In this document: positions 1-6,217 of the stretch, in pieces
Position numbering within the stretch: position 1 is the stretch's first letter
How the letters are laid out: every line of letters starts with the position of its first letter
Assembly (NCBI GenBank): GCA_020056205.1
Contig: JAGVIF010000585.1
Coordinates: 1 to 7,823, forward strand
Origin: Lentisphaeria bacterium
Lineage (GTDB): Bacteria > Verrucomicrobiota > Lentisphaeria > Victivallales > GWF2-50-93
Direction of reading: 5' to 3'
DNA length: 7,823 nucleotides
Position numbers and translations under genes: made by a program
Notes under the pieces: generated by a model
Told to the model about the DNA's origin: nothing
Databases searched by the model: none
The model's input: the letters and a program-made list of their open reading frames with translations, nothing else

Positions 1-1
1 A

Positions 2-769
2 AAAACGGAAGCCGCCGCGTTTTCGTCAAAGCAGTCCTCCCTTAAAATGCCGAATGAAATTCTAAAGATAGACCTTGATTCAGGGGAAATTTTGACGGAT
101 AAAAAGACAAAAGACGCTGTTGCCTCGATGGCCGTGTCAGGGGAATTTCTTGCGGTGTTTTTTAAACCCGAAACTGCGGACCGACACTGCGAACTGCTTT
201 CTATTGACACAGAGTCGTTTGATGTAAAAGATAAGCTCACCACCGAGAATACGAACGGAGTTGTCGTCGGGAATCCGTATTCGCAGGGAACTTTTCTTTT
301 CGCCGGCGACAAACAGATCGAAATATTTGATGGCTCAAAGCCTGTTCCTTCCGCGAAATTCGCAAATGCTGAAGATGCCGTCCCTTCAAATGCGATCTTT
401 CTTGGGGACTCCGGGACATTTTGTGTAGTCTATTCCGTCCGCGGCGCCTACGTTTTCAGGGACGGCAAGACGAGAAAAATTGTTGAAAAAGCCGAATTCG
501 GCCTAGATTATGAGCGCTCCTCGCAAAAGCTTATGGCAGGGGAATTTAAAGACAACAGACATGTGATTTTTTCCGTTCCATCGCTCGAGGAATCCGATGC
601 GTTTTCAGTCAATTCTATCAAGCCTAAGACAGGCAACAATCTTATTTTTTGCGCGTCGGCGCGCTCTAACGGGGAATATCTTTTTGGCGACAGCTTCGGG
701 AATGTGTTCAAATGTTTTAAGAGCGGAAGGAAATGGAAAAAACAGATTATCTTTGAGCCAATGAAATAA
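2..769 (+). CDS. Probable beta-propeller protein, 5' end outside the window
   Basis: The frame is open from base 2 through the first ATG (47) to the TAA at 767-769. No purine-rich ribosome site precedes ATG 47, so I read this as the C-terminal part of a longer protein. From the ATG, 240 residues are visible. They consist of short beta-strand-like segments with recurring blade-type phrases (NEILKIDLDSGEI, HCELLSIDTES, KQIEIFDGSK, NGEYLFGDSFGNVFKCFK). This resembles WD40/PQQ-like propellers, but no exact WD motif is seen. No membrane helix is visible in this part, and any signal peptide would lie upstream. The role is unknown; propellers usually scaffold protein contacts. It ends 14 bp before recR and probably shares its transcript. 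Residues 103-109 (AKFANAE) are encoded over one copy of the GCGAANTTCGC palindrome. The fold is an inference; that the frame is a coding gene is fairly secure. Confidence 0.7.
   Translation, partial: KTEAAAFSSKQSSLKMPNEILKIDLDSGEILTDKKTKDAVASMAVSGEFLAVFFKPETADRHCELLSIDTESFDVKDKLTTENTNGVVVGNPYSQGTFLFAGDKQIEIFDGSKPVPSAKFANAEDAVPSNAIFLGDSGTFCVVYSVRGAYVFRDGKTRKIVEKAEFGLDYERSSQKLMAGEFKDNRHVIFSVPSLEESDAFSVNSIKPKTGNNLIFCASARSNGEYLFGDSFGNVFKCFKSGRKWKKQIIFEPMK
353..363. repeat. GCGAANTTCGC palindrome, copy 1 (centre A)
   Basis: GCGAAATTCGC, flanked by CC and AA, lies in the beta-propeller-like gene and encodes A-K-F-A, reading frame 'gcg aaa ttc gc'. Confidence 0.9.
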
Positions 770-783
770 TTTGAGAGAAAAAA

Positions 784-1389
784 ATGACGAATTATCCACA
801 GCCGTTTGAGGAACTTATTGAGGCGTTAAAATCTTTGCCCGGCATCGGCAGGAGGTCGGCCGAGCGAATGGCTTTTGCCATGTTGAAGTGGCCGCCGGAA
901 AAGATCGCGGCCACAGGAAATTTGATCGTGTCGCTGAATTTGAAAATAGGGCATTGTCCTCAATGCGGAAATCTTTCCTCATCGAATCAGCCGTGCGAAA
1001 TATGCGCTGACTTTTCGAGAGATCAGACTACAATATGCGTGGTGGAGGAAAGCTCCCAGATAGAGAGCATCGAGAAATGCGGGGCATACAAAGGCGTGTA
1101 TCATGTCATGAACGGAAAAATAATTCCGCTCGACGGTAAAGATATCGAAAACGCCTCTCTCGAAAAATTGAAACAAAGAACGGATTCGGGCGGCGTGAAA
1201 GAACTTGTCATGGCATTCAGCATGGACATAGAAGGTCAGGCCACCTCAATATATCTGGCCGATATCCTCAAAAATTCCGGCATTAAAATATCGAGAATCG
1301 CCCGCGGACTTCCAGCCGGTTCAGACATCGCCTTCGCCGATTCTGCGACAATAACCGCCGCGCTGCAGGGAAGAACTCCAATCGTATAA
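784..1389 (+). CDS. recR: Recombination mediator protein RecR
   Basis: This is a full-length RecR of 201 residues, the usual size for the family. RecR works in the cytoplasm with RecO (and RecF) to load RecA on single-stranded DNA at gaps during RecF-pathway repair. The domains appear in the expected order. A helix-hairpin-helix carries LPGIGRRSAERMA at about residues 18-30. A four-cysteine zinc finger follows (C58, C61, C71, C74). A Toprim domain starts near residue 82 with TTICVVEES, and contains YHVMNGKIIPLDG (106-118) and DIEGQATSIYLAD (148-160). The C-terminus has the family signature RIARGLPAGSD followed by a DSATITAALQGR segment. ATG 784 is preceded by GAGAG at 773-777 with 6 nt spacing. 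The gene lies just behind the propeller-like gene. In many bacteria recR follows dnaX or ybaB, which is not the case here. Confidence 0.97.
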   Translation: MTNYPQPFEELIEALKSLPGIGRRSAERMAFAMLKWPPEKIAATGNLIVSLNLKIGHCPQCGNLSSSNQPCEICADFSRDQTTICVVEESSQIESIEKCGAYKGVYHVMNGKIIPLDGKDIENASLEKLKQRTDSGGVKELVMAFSMDIEGQATSIYLADILKNSGIKISRIARGLPAGSDIAFADSATITAALQGRTPIV

Positions 1390-1407
1390 GTTCAGAAAAT
1401 ATTTATA

Positions 1408-2277
1408 ATGAAAAGAGACAATAAAGTGGAGAGAGAAAAAAACACGGACGGACACGGGGGAGAAAGAACACGGACAGACACGGACAGACACGGACAGGCG
1501 CGGATTTGGCGTGACAGTCTTATTCCGAAGCATGGAGGCTACCACAACCTTAAAACTTTTCAAATTTCGGAGCTGATATATGATGTAACCGTGCGTTTCT
1601 GCGATAAGTTCATAGAAAAACGCAGTCGAACACATGATCAGATGGTTCAGGCGGCAAGGAGCGGGAGGCAAAATATCGCCGAAGGGAGCATGGATTCTGC
1701 AACATCGAAGAAAATTGAGATGAAGCTTACAGGAATAGCGAGGGGAAGCTTGGAAGAACTGAAACTTGATTACGAAGACTACCTGCGCCAACGGAGCCTT
1801 CCACAATGGCCGCCTGAAAATCCAACACTGATCCGTTTTAAAGCGCTAAAATGCTCCTCTCTCGACGAGTTCCGCGCATGGGTGGCCGATGAAGTAAAAA
1901 AAGAAAAAGAGAACACGGACACAAAAAGACGGACAGACACGGACGAACACGGGGGAGAGAGAACACGGACAATCACGGACAGTCACGGACAGACACGGAC
2001 AAAGAATACTGGTACGTCTCCATCCGATGTCCGTGTCAGTCCGTGTCAGTCCGTGTCAAATCGTCCGTGTCCGTCCGTGCTTTCAGGCCGTGCTGTGCCG
2101 CTCAATGTTTTTCCCGCGGTTCTCGCGGCGAACGGCGCCCTTTCCCTTCTGAATCTTTGCATCTATCTTCTTGACCGCCAGCTGGAATCACAGGCATCTT
2201 CATTTGAGAAAGAAGGCGGCTTCACTGAACGTCTTTATCGGCGGCGCATTGAGTCTCGCCGTGGAGGAAGCTATTAA
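1408..2277 (+). CDS. Four-helix-bundle protein with C-terminal suffix domain and repeat-built linker
   Basis: The 289-residue product belongs to the four-helix-bundle family related to 23S rRNA intervening-sequence proteins and to the Avd accessory proteins of diversity-generating retroelements. Its function is unknown. The core spans about residues 38-165, starting at LIPKHGGYHNLKTFQ, with the hallmarks KRSRTHDQMVQAARSG (71-86), QNIAEGS (88-94) and SLEELKLDYEDYLRQR (114-129). A second conserved piece, ANGALSLLNLCIYLLDRQLE (241-260) continuing to GGFTERLYRRR, is the suffix domain. Residues 11-32 and the 166-225 linker are low-complexity and are encoded by CACGGAC DNA repeats. HGGERTRTxTDxHGQxR occurs in both, in the same frame. 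The only ATG or GTG starts before the core (1408, 1426) lie upstream of the first repeat block, so that block should be translated. No Shine-Dalgarno site is visible. It is not embedded in an rRNA gene here. Confidence 0.85.
   Translation: MKRDNKVEREKNTDGHGGERTRTDTDRHGQARIWRDSLIPKHGGYHNLKTFQISELIYDVTVRFCDKFIEKRSRTHDQMVQAARSGRQNIAEGSMDSATSKKIEMKLTGIARGSLEELKLDYEDYLRQRSLPQWPPENPTLIRFKALKCSSLDEFRAWVADEVKKEKENTDTKRRTDTDEHGGERTRTITDSHGQTRTKNTGTSPSDVRVSPCQSVSNRPCPSVLSGRAVPLNVFPAVLAANGALSLLNLCIYLLDRQLESQASSFEKEGGFTERLYRRRIESRRGGSY
1443..1495 (+). repeat. CACGGAC repeat block, 5' cluster
   Basis: Four direct copies of CACGGAC start at 1443, 1469, 1479 and 1489, the last three at a strict 10-bp period. 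They sit in the first codons of the four-helix-bundle gene. A 24-base stretch at 1452-1475 recurs at 1947-1970 with one mismatch, so part of this block appears duplicated into the linker of the same gene. Confidence 0.9.
1914..2079. repeat. CACGGAC direct repeats followed by inverted GTCCGTG repeats
   Basis: Direct CACGGAC copies start at 1914, 1938, 1964, 1974, 1984 and 1994. The inverted form GTCCGTG starts at 2029, 2039, 2049, 2063 and 2073. The 10-bp period on both sides lets the arms pair: 1992-2001 with 2028-2037 perfectly, then 1984-1990 with 2039-2045, 1974-1980 with 2049-2055, and 1964-1970 with 2063-2069 across a small bulge. The 26-base loop is 2002-2027. All of it is translated as the linker between the two conserved domains. 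Confidence 0.9.
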
Positions 2278-2355
2278 ACCATGAAAACAAATGTCGAAGA
2301 GATTCACAAGGTCAAAAAACATAAATCTTCTCTCTCAAAAAAAATAATTTAAGAC

Positions 2356-2385
2356 TTGATTTTTAATACAGCGGGATGATATATT
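2356..2385 (+). promoter_or_regulatory. Predicted sigma70-type promoter for the secretion/pilus operon
   Basis: A -35-like TTGATT lies at 2356-2361 and a -10-like TATATT at 2380-2385, separated by 18 bp, in an AT-rich gap (2278-2392) that otherwise shows no gene. The -10 ends 7 bases before ATG 2393, so the transcript would begin at or next to the start codon. That agrees with the absence of a convincing ribosome binding site there. This is a prediction from motif match only. Confidence 0.55.
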
Positions 2386-2392
2386 GCAAATA

Positions 2393-3445
2393 ATGAAAAC
2401 GAAGAAAACTGAGATAGTTGATTTTTACAGGCAGTTGTCCCTATTGCTTGACTCCAGCCTTCCGCTTCCGGAAAGCCTGCGGCAACTTGCGGCTAACTTC
2501 CAAAAAAAAGAGTTTAAAGAAACCCTTTCAAATCTCGCCGATGAAACGAACAAAGGAACTCCTCTCTCGGACGCGATGAAAAAATTCCCCGAAATTTTTC
2601 AGCCGTTCCATGTGAAGATGATCGAGGGCGGCGAAAAAAGCGGAACGCTGCCGGAAATCCTCTCCGAAATCGCGTATATGTCGCATGTTGATTTACAGCT
2701 TGTCTCAATGGTAAAGACGATGGCGGCGTATCCGATCACGGTGATTTTTGCCGCCTTTAACATAATGTTTTTCATTTATACTTTCATCGTTCCAAACTTC
2801 AAGCGCGTCTTCGAGGAATTACTCGAGGGAGTCTCCCTTCCTCCTCTAACCCAATTCGTTATCAATCTTTCAGACCTCTGTGTCAGCGCATTCCCTTTGA
2901 TCCTTACACTGATGCTTCTTTTCGTGGGCTTTGTGTTTTGGCTTTTCTTCTCAAGGACGGCTCTCGCTTCAAGGATATTTATCAATATCATAAGAATATT
3001 CCCACTGTCAAAATCAATATTTTACAATCTGATGATGGCGAGGGTCTGCTCAATGTGGTCGGTGTTCGTCAGGCAAAAAATGAGCGCGCACGAGGCCTTC
3101 GGGACGATGGCTGGATTCATTGAGGACGCGAGACTTTCCTCGGCCATGAAGCAGATATCGAGGAAACTTTATGAGGGAAAATCCCTCGTGGACAGCCTCA
3201 GGGAGCAGGGAGCAATCTCCGGTCTCGTCGCGGTGATGGTCAAGCACTGCCCGGAGGACGAGCTTTCCGGCGAGCTTGCGAATCTCGCAGACATCTACAA
3301 AGATAGAGCCGCTGGCGCAATAAAAAACGCGGAATTGATATGGGAGGCATTCCTGATCATAGGAATGTCAATCATGGCGGGGTCGGTCGTTATTGGGCTT
3401 TTCATGCCGTTGATAAAAATAATCGAAGTGCTCGGAGGGGCTTAG
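2393..3445 (+). CDS. gspF: GspF/PilC-type inner-membrane platform protein (first copy)
   Basis: The 350-residue protein is a type II secretion / type IV pilus platform protein (T2SSF family) that sits in the cytoplasmic membrane and couples the ATPase to pseudopilus assembly. The first cytoplasmic T2SSF domain covers about residues 9-113 and carries MIEGGEKSGTLPEIL (76-90), the family's xxAGExSGxL-type motif. A membrane helix follows at about 114-136, then a loop FEELLEGVSLPPL (140-152), a second helix at about 165-187, a second T2SSF-like domain at about 212-310, and a last helix at about 316-343. It is a little shorter than usual (about 400) because the extra N-terminal region is missing. 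A TTG at 2384 could add three residues, but ATG 2393 fits the promoter and the family better. It is the first gene of the cassette and is followed by a paralogue. Confidence 0.9.
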   Translation: MKTKKTEIVDFYRQLSLLLDSSLPLPESLRQLAANFQKKEFKETLSNLADETNKGTPLSDAMKKFPEIFQPFHVKMIEGGEKSGTLPEILSEIAYMSHVDLQLVSMVKTMAAYPITVIFAAFNIMFFIYTFIVPNFKRVFEELLEGVSLPPLTQFVINLSDLCVSAFPLILTLMLLFVGFVFWLFFSRTALASRIFINIIRIFPLSKSIFYNLMMARVCSMWSVFVRQKMSAHEAFGTMAGFIEDARLSSAMKQISRKLYEGKSLVDSLREQGAISGLVAVMVKHCPEDELSGELANLADIYKDRAAGAIKNAELIWEAFLIIGMSIMAGSVVIGLFMPLIKIIEVLGGA

Positions 3446-3495
3446 CGCCGCGTCAATCGCAATCTTCACCGACACTTTATCGTTGACGCGGCGCT
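3444..3495. repeat. 13-bp perfect inverted repeat between the two gspF genes
   Basis: AGCGCCGCGTCAA at 3444-3456 is the exact reverse complement of TTGACGCGGCGCT at 3483-3495, with a 26-base loop. The left arm begins inside the stop codon of the first gspF, and the right arm ends four bases before ATG 3500. There is no T-run after it, so it is not a standard intrinsic terminator. Possible roles are mRNA stabilisation, a block on translation of the second gspF, or a small palindromic repeat element. Confidence 0.85.
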
Positions 3496-3499
3496 GGGG

Positions 3500-4771
3500 A
3501 TGTCTGAAAAAATGAAAATGAATAAGACATATGTAAAGAGAACAAATTCTCTGGGCGGAGCCTTGTTCGGAAGCCATAGGCGGACGACCAATGAGTCTGA
3601 ATTCGCGATTCTTCTCGGCTGGGCGGCGCAGAGGAATATTCCCTTCCACGAGGCGTTGAAGACACTGCCGCATGTCGAACCGAAGTTCCCATTCTTACGC
3701 AATATCTACGGTGTCCAGCTCGGTCTCGCAATCAGAGATTTGGAGAAAGGCGCAACCCTGTCGGCGGCGATCAGTGCACGGCTCTCGAAATATCTCTCGC
3801 CTTATTATGTCGCGGCGGTGCGCAAGGCCGAAATGGACGGGCGGCTCGCTCATATACTTCCGCAGATGACCGGCGTCGGCCGCTACAGTGCGTGCGTCAG
3901 GGAATATTTGAAAGCCAGTCTTCTCTATCCGAGCATCCAAATTCCGATGGCTATCACGTTTGTAAGTACGCTGTATATTTTCATTTTTCCCATGTTTATC
4001 AAGATATTTAATGAGCTTTTGGAAGGGATTCCGCCGCCGCCTCTGATGCAAATTTTAAGTTATAGCGTGGGGAATTTATTGGTTCACGTCCGGCAAATTG
4101 CCACTTTCTTGCTCTGGATAGTCTTTGCCCCAATCAGGATATGGTTCGATGGAACAGGGGGGGGGGCATTTTCAAATTCTGGCTGGGGGCTTTTATTCGC
4201 GGTAGTACTTCAGATTGTTTTTTTAATTTTTATTCCGTATCTGTATTTCAAGGTTTTTCTGAAGATATTAAATATGATTTTCGCTCCGATGACAGATATT
4301 TTTCACAGCGCCCTTTTTCGTCTGCCGTTGCTTGGCGGACAAATACGAAATTTCGTTCTGCTTGAGTTGTCATCCTCAACGGCGGCGCTTGTGAAAGCCG
4401 GGCATGATGTTGGCGAGGCCGCCCGTTGGAACGCGGAAATATTTCCGCGAAAATGGATCAGAAGGAAGATCGCGAAATTCGCGGACGCCGTCGAACAGGG
4501 CGAATATTGGCCTGATGCCTGGGAGGCGATGGGGCTCTGCACTCCGTCTCAAAACTGGATAATAAGGAATGCCGCGTCAAGAGAAAATCCGGCACAGGGA
4601 TTCGAAATCCTCTCCGAATGGCTGGATAGCCAAATAAATAGGACGAATCGGGTGATACTGATTGTTACGGAAAACTTCGGGATACTGCTCTCTGCGGTGT
4701 TTGTCGGCTTCTTCGCTTTCACAATAGTTCAGATATTGCAGGCAATGATATATCACATGAATGAATTCTAA
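3500..4771 (+). CDS. GspF/PilC-like inner-membrane platform protein (second, divergent copy)
   Basis: The 423-residue protein is a divergent paralogue of the preceding platform protein. Shared landmarks are VRKAEMDGRLAHIL (107-120) at the place of the first copy's MIEGGEKSGTLPEIL, and IKIFNELLEGIPPPPL (167-182) matching FKRVFEELLEGVSLPPL. Membrane helices are likely at about 147-168, 200-214, 229-250 and 390-412. It has an extra segment (about 200-250) that the first copy lacks, and a 10-G tract encodes Gly220-222 inside it. The start is uncertain: ATG 3500, 3512 and 3518 are in frame, and GGGGA at 3496-3500 would suit 3512. The stop overlaps the ATPase gene by 11 nt, implying coupling. Two platform proteins side by side suggest either a heteromeric platform or alternative partners. 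A role in secretion rather than pili cannot be decided here. Confidence 0.85.
   Translation: MSEKMKMNKTYVKRTNSLGGALFGSHRRTTNESEFAILLGWAAQRNIPFHEALKTLPHVEPKFPFLRNIYGVQLGLAIRDLEKGATLSAAISARLSKYLSPYYVAAVRKAEMDGRLAHILPQMTGVGRYSACVREYLKASLLYPSIQIPMAITFVSTLYIFIFPMFIKIFNELLEGIPPPPLMQILSYSVGNLLVHVRQIATFLLWIVFAPIRIWFDGTGGGAFSNSGWGLLFAVVLQIVFLIFIPYLYFKVFLKILNMIFAPMTDIFHSALFRLPLLGGQIRNFVLLELSSSTAALVKAGHDVGEAARWNAEIFPRKWIRRKIAKFADAVEQGEYWPDAWEAMGLCTPSQNWIIRNAASRENPAQGFEILSEWLDSQINRTNRVILIVTENFGILLSAVFVGFFAFTIVQILQAMIYHMNEF
4157..4166. repeat. Homopolymer of ten G inside the second gspF
   Basis: Ten consecutive G occupy 4157-4166, encoding three Gly codons and the first base of an Ala codon. In the frame as given the gene is intact. 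Gain of one G would end translation at 4363-4365, and loss of one G at 4203-4205. Tracts of this length are typical slipped-strand mispairing sites and also typical sequencing trouble spots. Confidence 0.95.
4432..4449. repeat. Perfect 18-bp palindrome within the second gspF
   Basis: CGCGGAAATATTTCCGCG reads identically on both strands. It encodes part of NAEIFPRK, and lies 23 bp upstream of one GCGAANTTCGC copy. Its role is unknown; it could be a dimeric protein site or simple coincidence. Confidence 0.8.
4472..4482. repeat. GCGAANTTCGC palindrome, copy 2 (centre A)
   Basis: GCGAAATTCGC, flanked by TC and GG, lies in the second gspF and encodes A-K-F-A, followed by D-A-V-E. Confidence 0.9.
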
Positions 4772-5834
4772 TAAACAAACAAAAAATGATATCACGGAAA
4801 GAGACCCTGTCCGATTCGTGGACGGGCTTTTATCCGACGCGCTATCGTCCGGCGCGGGCGATGTTTACTGGATACCACGCTCGGATTCATGCACGATTCG
4901 CTTCCGGGTGGACGGGGTTCAGCGGGAAGTCTGCGAAATTCGCGGGGCGGAATTTATTTCGCAATGCGCCTCCCGGCTCAAGATTCTATCGGGAATGCTC
5001 ACATACCGCACGAAAATTTCTCAGGACGGCGCCATAAAAGGAATTGCGAATTTCGCAGACGCCGAGTTGAGAGTCGCGGCGATGCCCACTATTCACGGCG
5101 AAAGGATAAGCGTCAGAATTCTGAGAACAAGCACGGAAAAATATCTCGAAGATTTGGGTTATCAAAGCGCGGCGCTGCAGGATCTTAGAAAAATGCTTGA
5201 GCCGACATGCGGACTGATAATTCTCACGGGGCCCACCGGTTCCGGCAAAACCACCACAATCTACGCGATGGTACGCGAACTTTTGCGAAATTCACAGGAC
5301 CCCGCTTCTATAATAGCTATTGAAGACCCCGTTGAGAGCGTTGTGGACGACATCTCTCAGGTTTCGCTGACGAGGAGCGGGGATGACTGGGGTTATGAGG
5401 ACGCGTTGAAAGCCGCGCTCAGGCAGGATGTAAAGACTCTTGTAATCGGCGAAATACGCGATTGCAATGTGGCGAAAGTCGTAATCAACGCCGCCCTCAG
5501 CGGACACAGAGTTGTAACGACCCTTCATGCCGGAGACATTCCATCGGTTTACGCGAGACTTTTGCATCAGGGCTTCGAGGCGTTTTTGGTGGCTTCAGCC
5601 ATAACCGGAATCCTGAGCCAGAGGCTTGTGAATTCCGCGGACGGGAAGAGGCGGATTCCGGTTGCCTCCACTCTTATTCCCGACGACCGGTGGAAAGATT
5701 TTGTCATAAGCAATCCGGGTCTCGGCGAACTTCGCGGAAAAATAAAAGATTATCCGAACGCCGACTTAAAAAGCGTCGCGTTCAAAATGGCTGAAGAAAA
5801 TTTAATCCAAAGGAAGGACGCCCTTTTAATATGA
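4761..5834 (+). CDS. gspE: GspE/PilB-type secretion/pilus assembly ATPase, short form
   Basis: The 357-residue cytoplasmic hexameric ATPase would power pseudopilus or pilus assembly through the GspF platform. An N2-type domain (about 15-125) has GAGDVYWIPR in place of the usual ASDIHxEP, then RFRVDG (47-52), a QDG (88-90) and LRVAAMPTIHGERISVRIL (103-121). The ATPase core has Walker A GPTGSGKTT (157-165), Asp box IEDPVE (187-192), Walker B TLVIGEIRD (226-234) and His box TTLHAGD (253-259), all intact. The N1 domain that docks GspE to GspL is absent, and so are the four zinc-binding cysteines normally after QRLV. The length is therefore close to PilT, but EDPVE, RVDG and MPT...GERISVRIL fit the E/B branch better. 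ATG 4761 overlaps the upstream stop by 11 nt, and the stop overlaps the next start as ATGA. Three copies of GCGAANTTCGC lie in this gene. Confidence 0.92.
   Translation: MNSNKQTKNDITERDPVRFVDGLLSDALSSGAGDVYWIPRSDSCTIRFRVDGVQREVCEIRGAEFISQCASRLKILSGMLTYRTKISQDGAIKGIANFADAELRVAAMPTIHGERISVRILRTSTEKYLEDLGYQSAALQDLRKMLEPTCGLIILTGPTGSGKTTTIYAMVRELLRNSQDPASIIAIEDPVESVVDDISQVSLTRSGDDWGYEDALKAALRQDVKTLVIGEIRDCNVAKVVINAALSGHRVVTTLHAGDIPSVYARLLHQGFEAFLVASAITGILSQRLVNSADGKRRIPVASTLIPDDRWKDFVISNPGLGELRGKIKDYPNADLKSVAFKMAEENLIQRKDALLI
4933..4943. repeat. GCGAANTTCGC palindrome, copy 3 (centre A)
   Basis: GCGAAATTCGC, flanked by CT and GG, lies in the ATPase gene and is read as 'tgc gaa att cgc', encoding C-E-I-R. 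Confidence 0.9.
5046..5056. repeat. GCGAANTTCGC palindrome, copy 4 (centre T)
   Basis: GCGAATTTCGC, flanked by TT and AG, lies in the ATPase gene and encodes A-N-F-A, followed by D-A-E. Confidence 0.9.
5725..5735. repeat. GCGAANTTCGC palindrome, copy 5 (centre C)
   Basis: GCGAACTTCGC lies in the ATPase gene and is read as 'ggc gaa ctt cgc', encoding G-E-L-R. It is the only copy with a C centre and without pyrimidines at both left-flanking positions. Confidence 0.8.
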
Positions 5835-6217
5835 AAAACGGAAAAACAAAATTTCGTTTCTTCTCTATGGTGGAGATGGTCTGCGCGATAGGAGTGCTGG
5901 TTCTTGCGGGCGGAGCTTTTTATTCAGCATCAGGCGCCATGGGAAAATATAAAGATAAACTGCTTGCGCGAAACGAGGCAAACTGCGTTCTTGACAACTC
6001 GATAGAGAGAATTTCCGCTGAAAAAGCTCCCGGCGCCGGGCTTGCGGGAAAGATTTTTCTCGATGAGTTCGCCAAAAGCCCCCTGTCCCAAAAAGCTGAA
6101 ATCAAAGCTCTTTGCGAAATTCGCAATGGTTTCCTTTTGCTCGGAATTACGGATGGAAAGGGGAAAAGAATAGCCGAACTTAAAATAAAAATCCGCGAAC
6201 GAGGTGACGAAAAATGA
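5831..6217 (+). CDS. Minor pseudopilin-like protein with atypical prepilin motif
   Basis: The 128-residue protein starts with a basic leader (MKNGKTKFRF) followed by F11-S-M-V-E15 and a hydrophobic helix to about residue 37. This is the class III prepilin layout: F at +1, E at +5, then a membrane helix that packs into the pseudopilus core. The residue before the predicted cut is Phe10, where most systems need Gly or Ala. The remaining globular part (about 40-128) is short and has no recognised fold. Context between the ATPase and another prepilin suggests a GspH/I/J-type minor component. The start overlaps the ATPase stop (ATGA), with AAGGA at 5814-5818, a rather long 12-nt spacing. CEIRNG (95-100) is encoded over a GCGAANTTCGC copy. 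Confidence 0.8.
   Translation: MKNGKTKFRFFSMVEMVCAIGVLVLAGGAFYSASGAMGKYKDKLLARNEANCVLDNSIERISAEKAPGAGLAGKIFLDEFAKSPLSQKAEIKALCEIRNGFLLLGITDGKGKRIAELKIKIRERGDEK
6114..6124. repeat. GCGAANTTCGC palindrome, copy 6 (centre A)
   Basis: GCGAAATTCGC, flanked by TT and AA so that 15 bases are palindromic around the centre, lies in the first prepilin gene and encodes C-E-I-R. Confidence 0.9.
6201..6207 (+). promoter_or_regulatory. Strong ribosome binding site for the second prepilin
   Basis: GAGGTGA lies 6 nt before ATG 6214 and within the end of the upstream gene. It is the clearest Shine-Dalgarno match in the cassette and supports the chosen start. Confidence 0.75.

Noticed and set aside
1321..1806. 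161-codon minus-strand frame across recR's end and the four-helix-bundle gene
   Set aside because: It is antisense to conserved RecR and four-helix-bundle motifs and reads through the CACGGAC repeats, giving low-complexity sequence.
1443..2079. CRISPR-like array
   Set aside because: The units are 7 bases at a 10-base period with no unique spacers of CRISPR length, copies occur in both orientations, and the stretch is inside an open, conserved coding frame.
2384..2392. TTG 2384 as start of the first gspF
   Set aside because: It lies within the predicted -10 element and adds only three residues; ATG 2393 follows the promoter at the right distance.
4157..4166. Frameshifted pseudogene at the G tract
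   Set aside because: The frame given is open through the tract, and both sides match the platform-protein family in the same frame, so the gene is intact as sequenced.
5725..5735. Treating the C-centred copy as unrelated to the A/T-centred palindromes
   Set aside because: Both arms are identical (GCGAA/TTCGC) and it lies in the same gene as two other copies. I kept it, with lower confidence, because its left flank differs.
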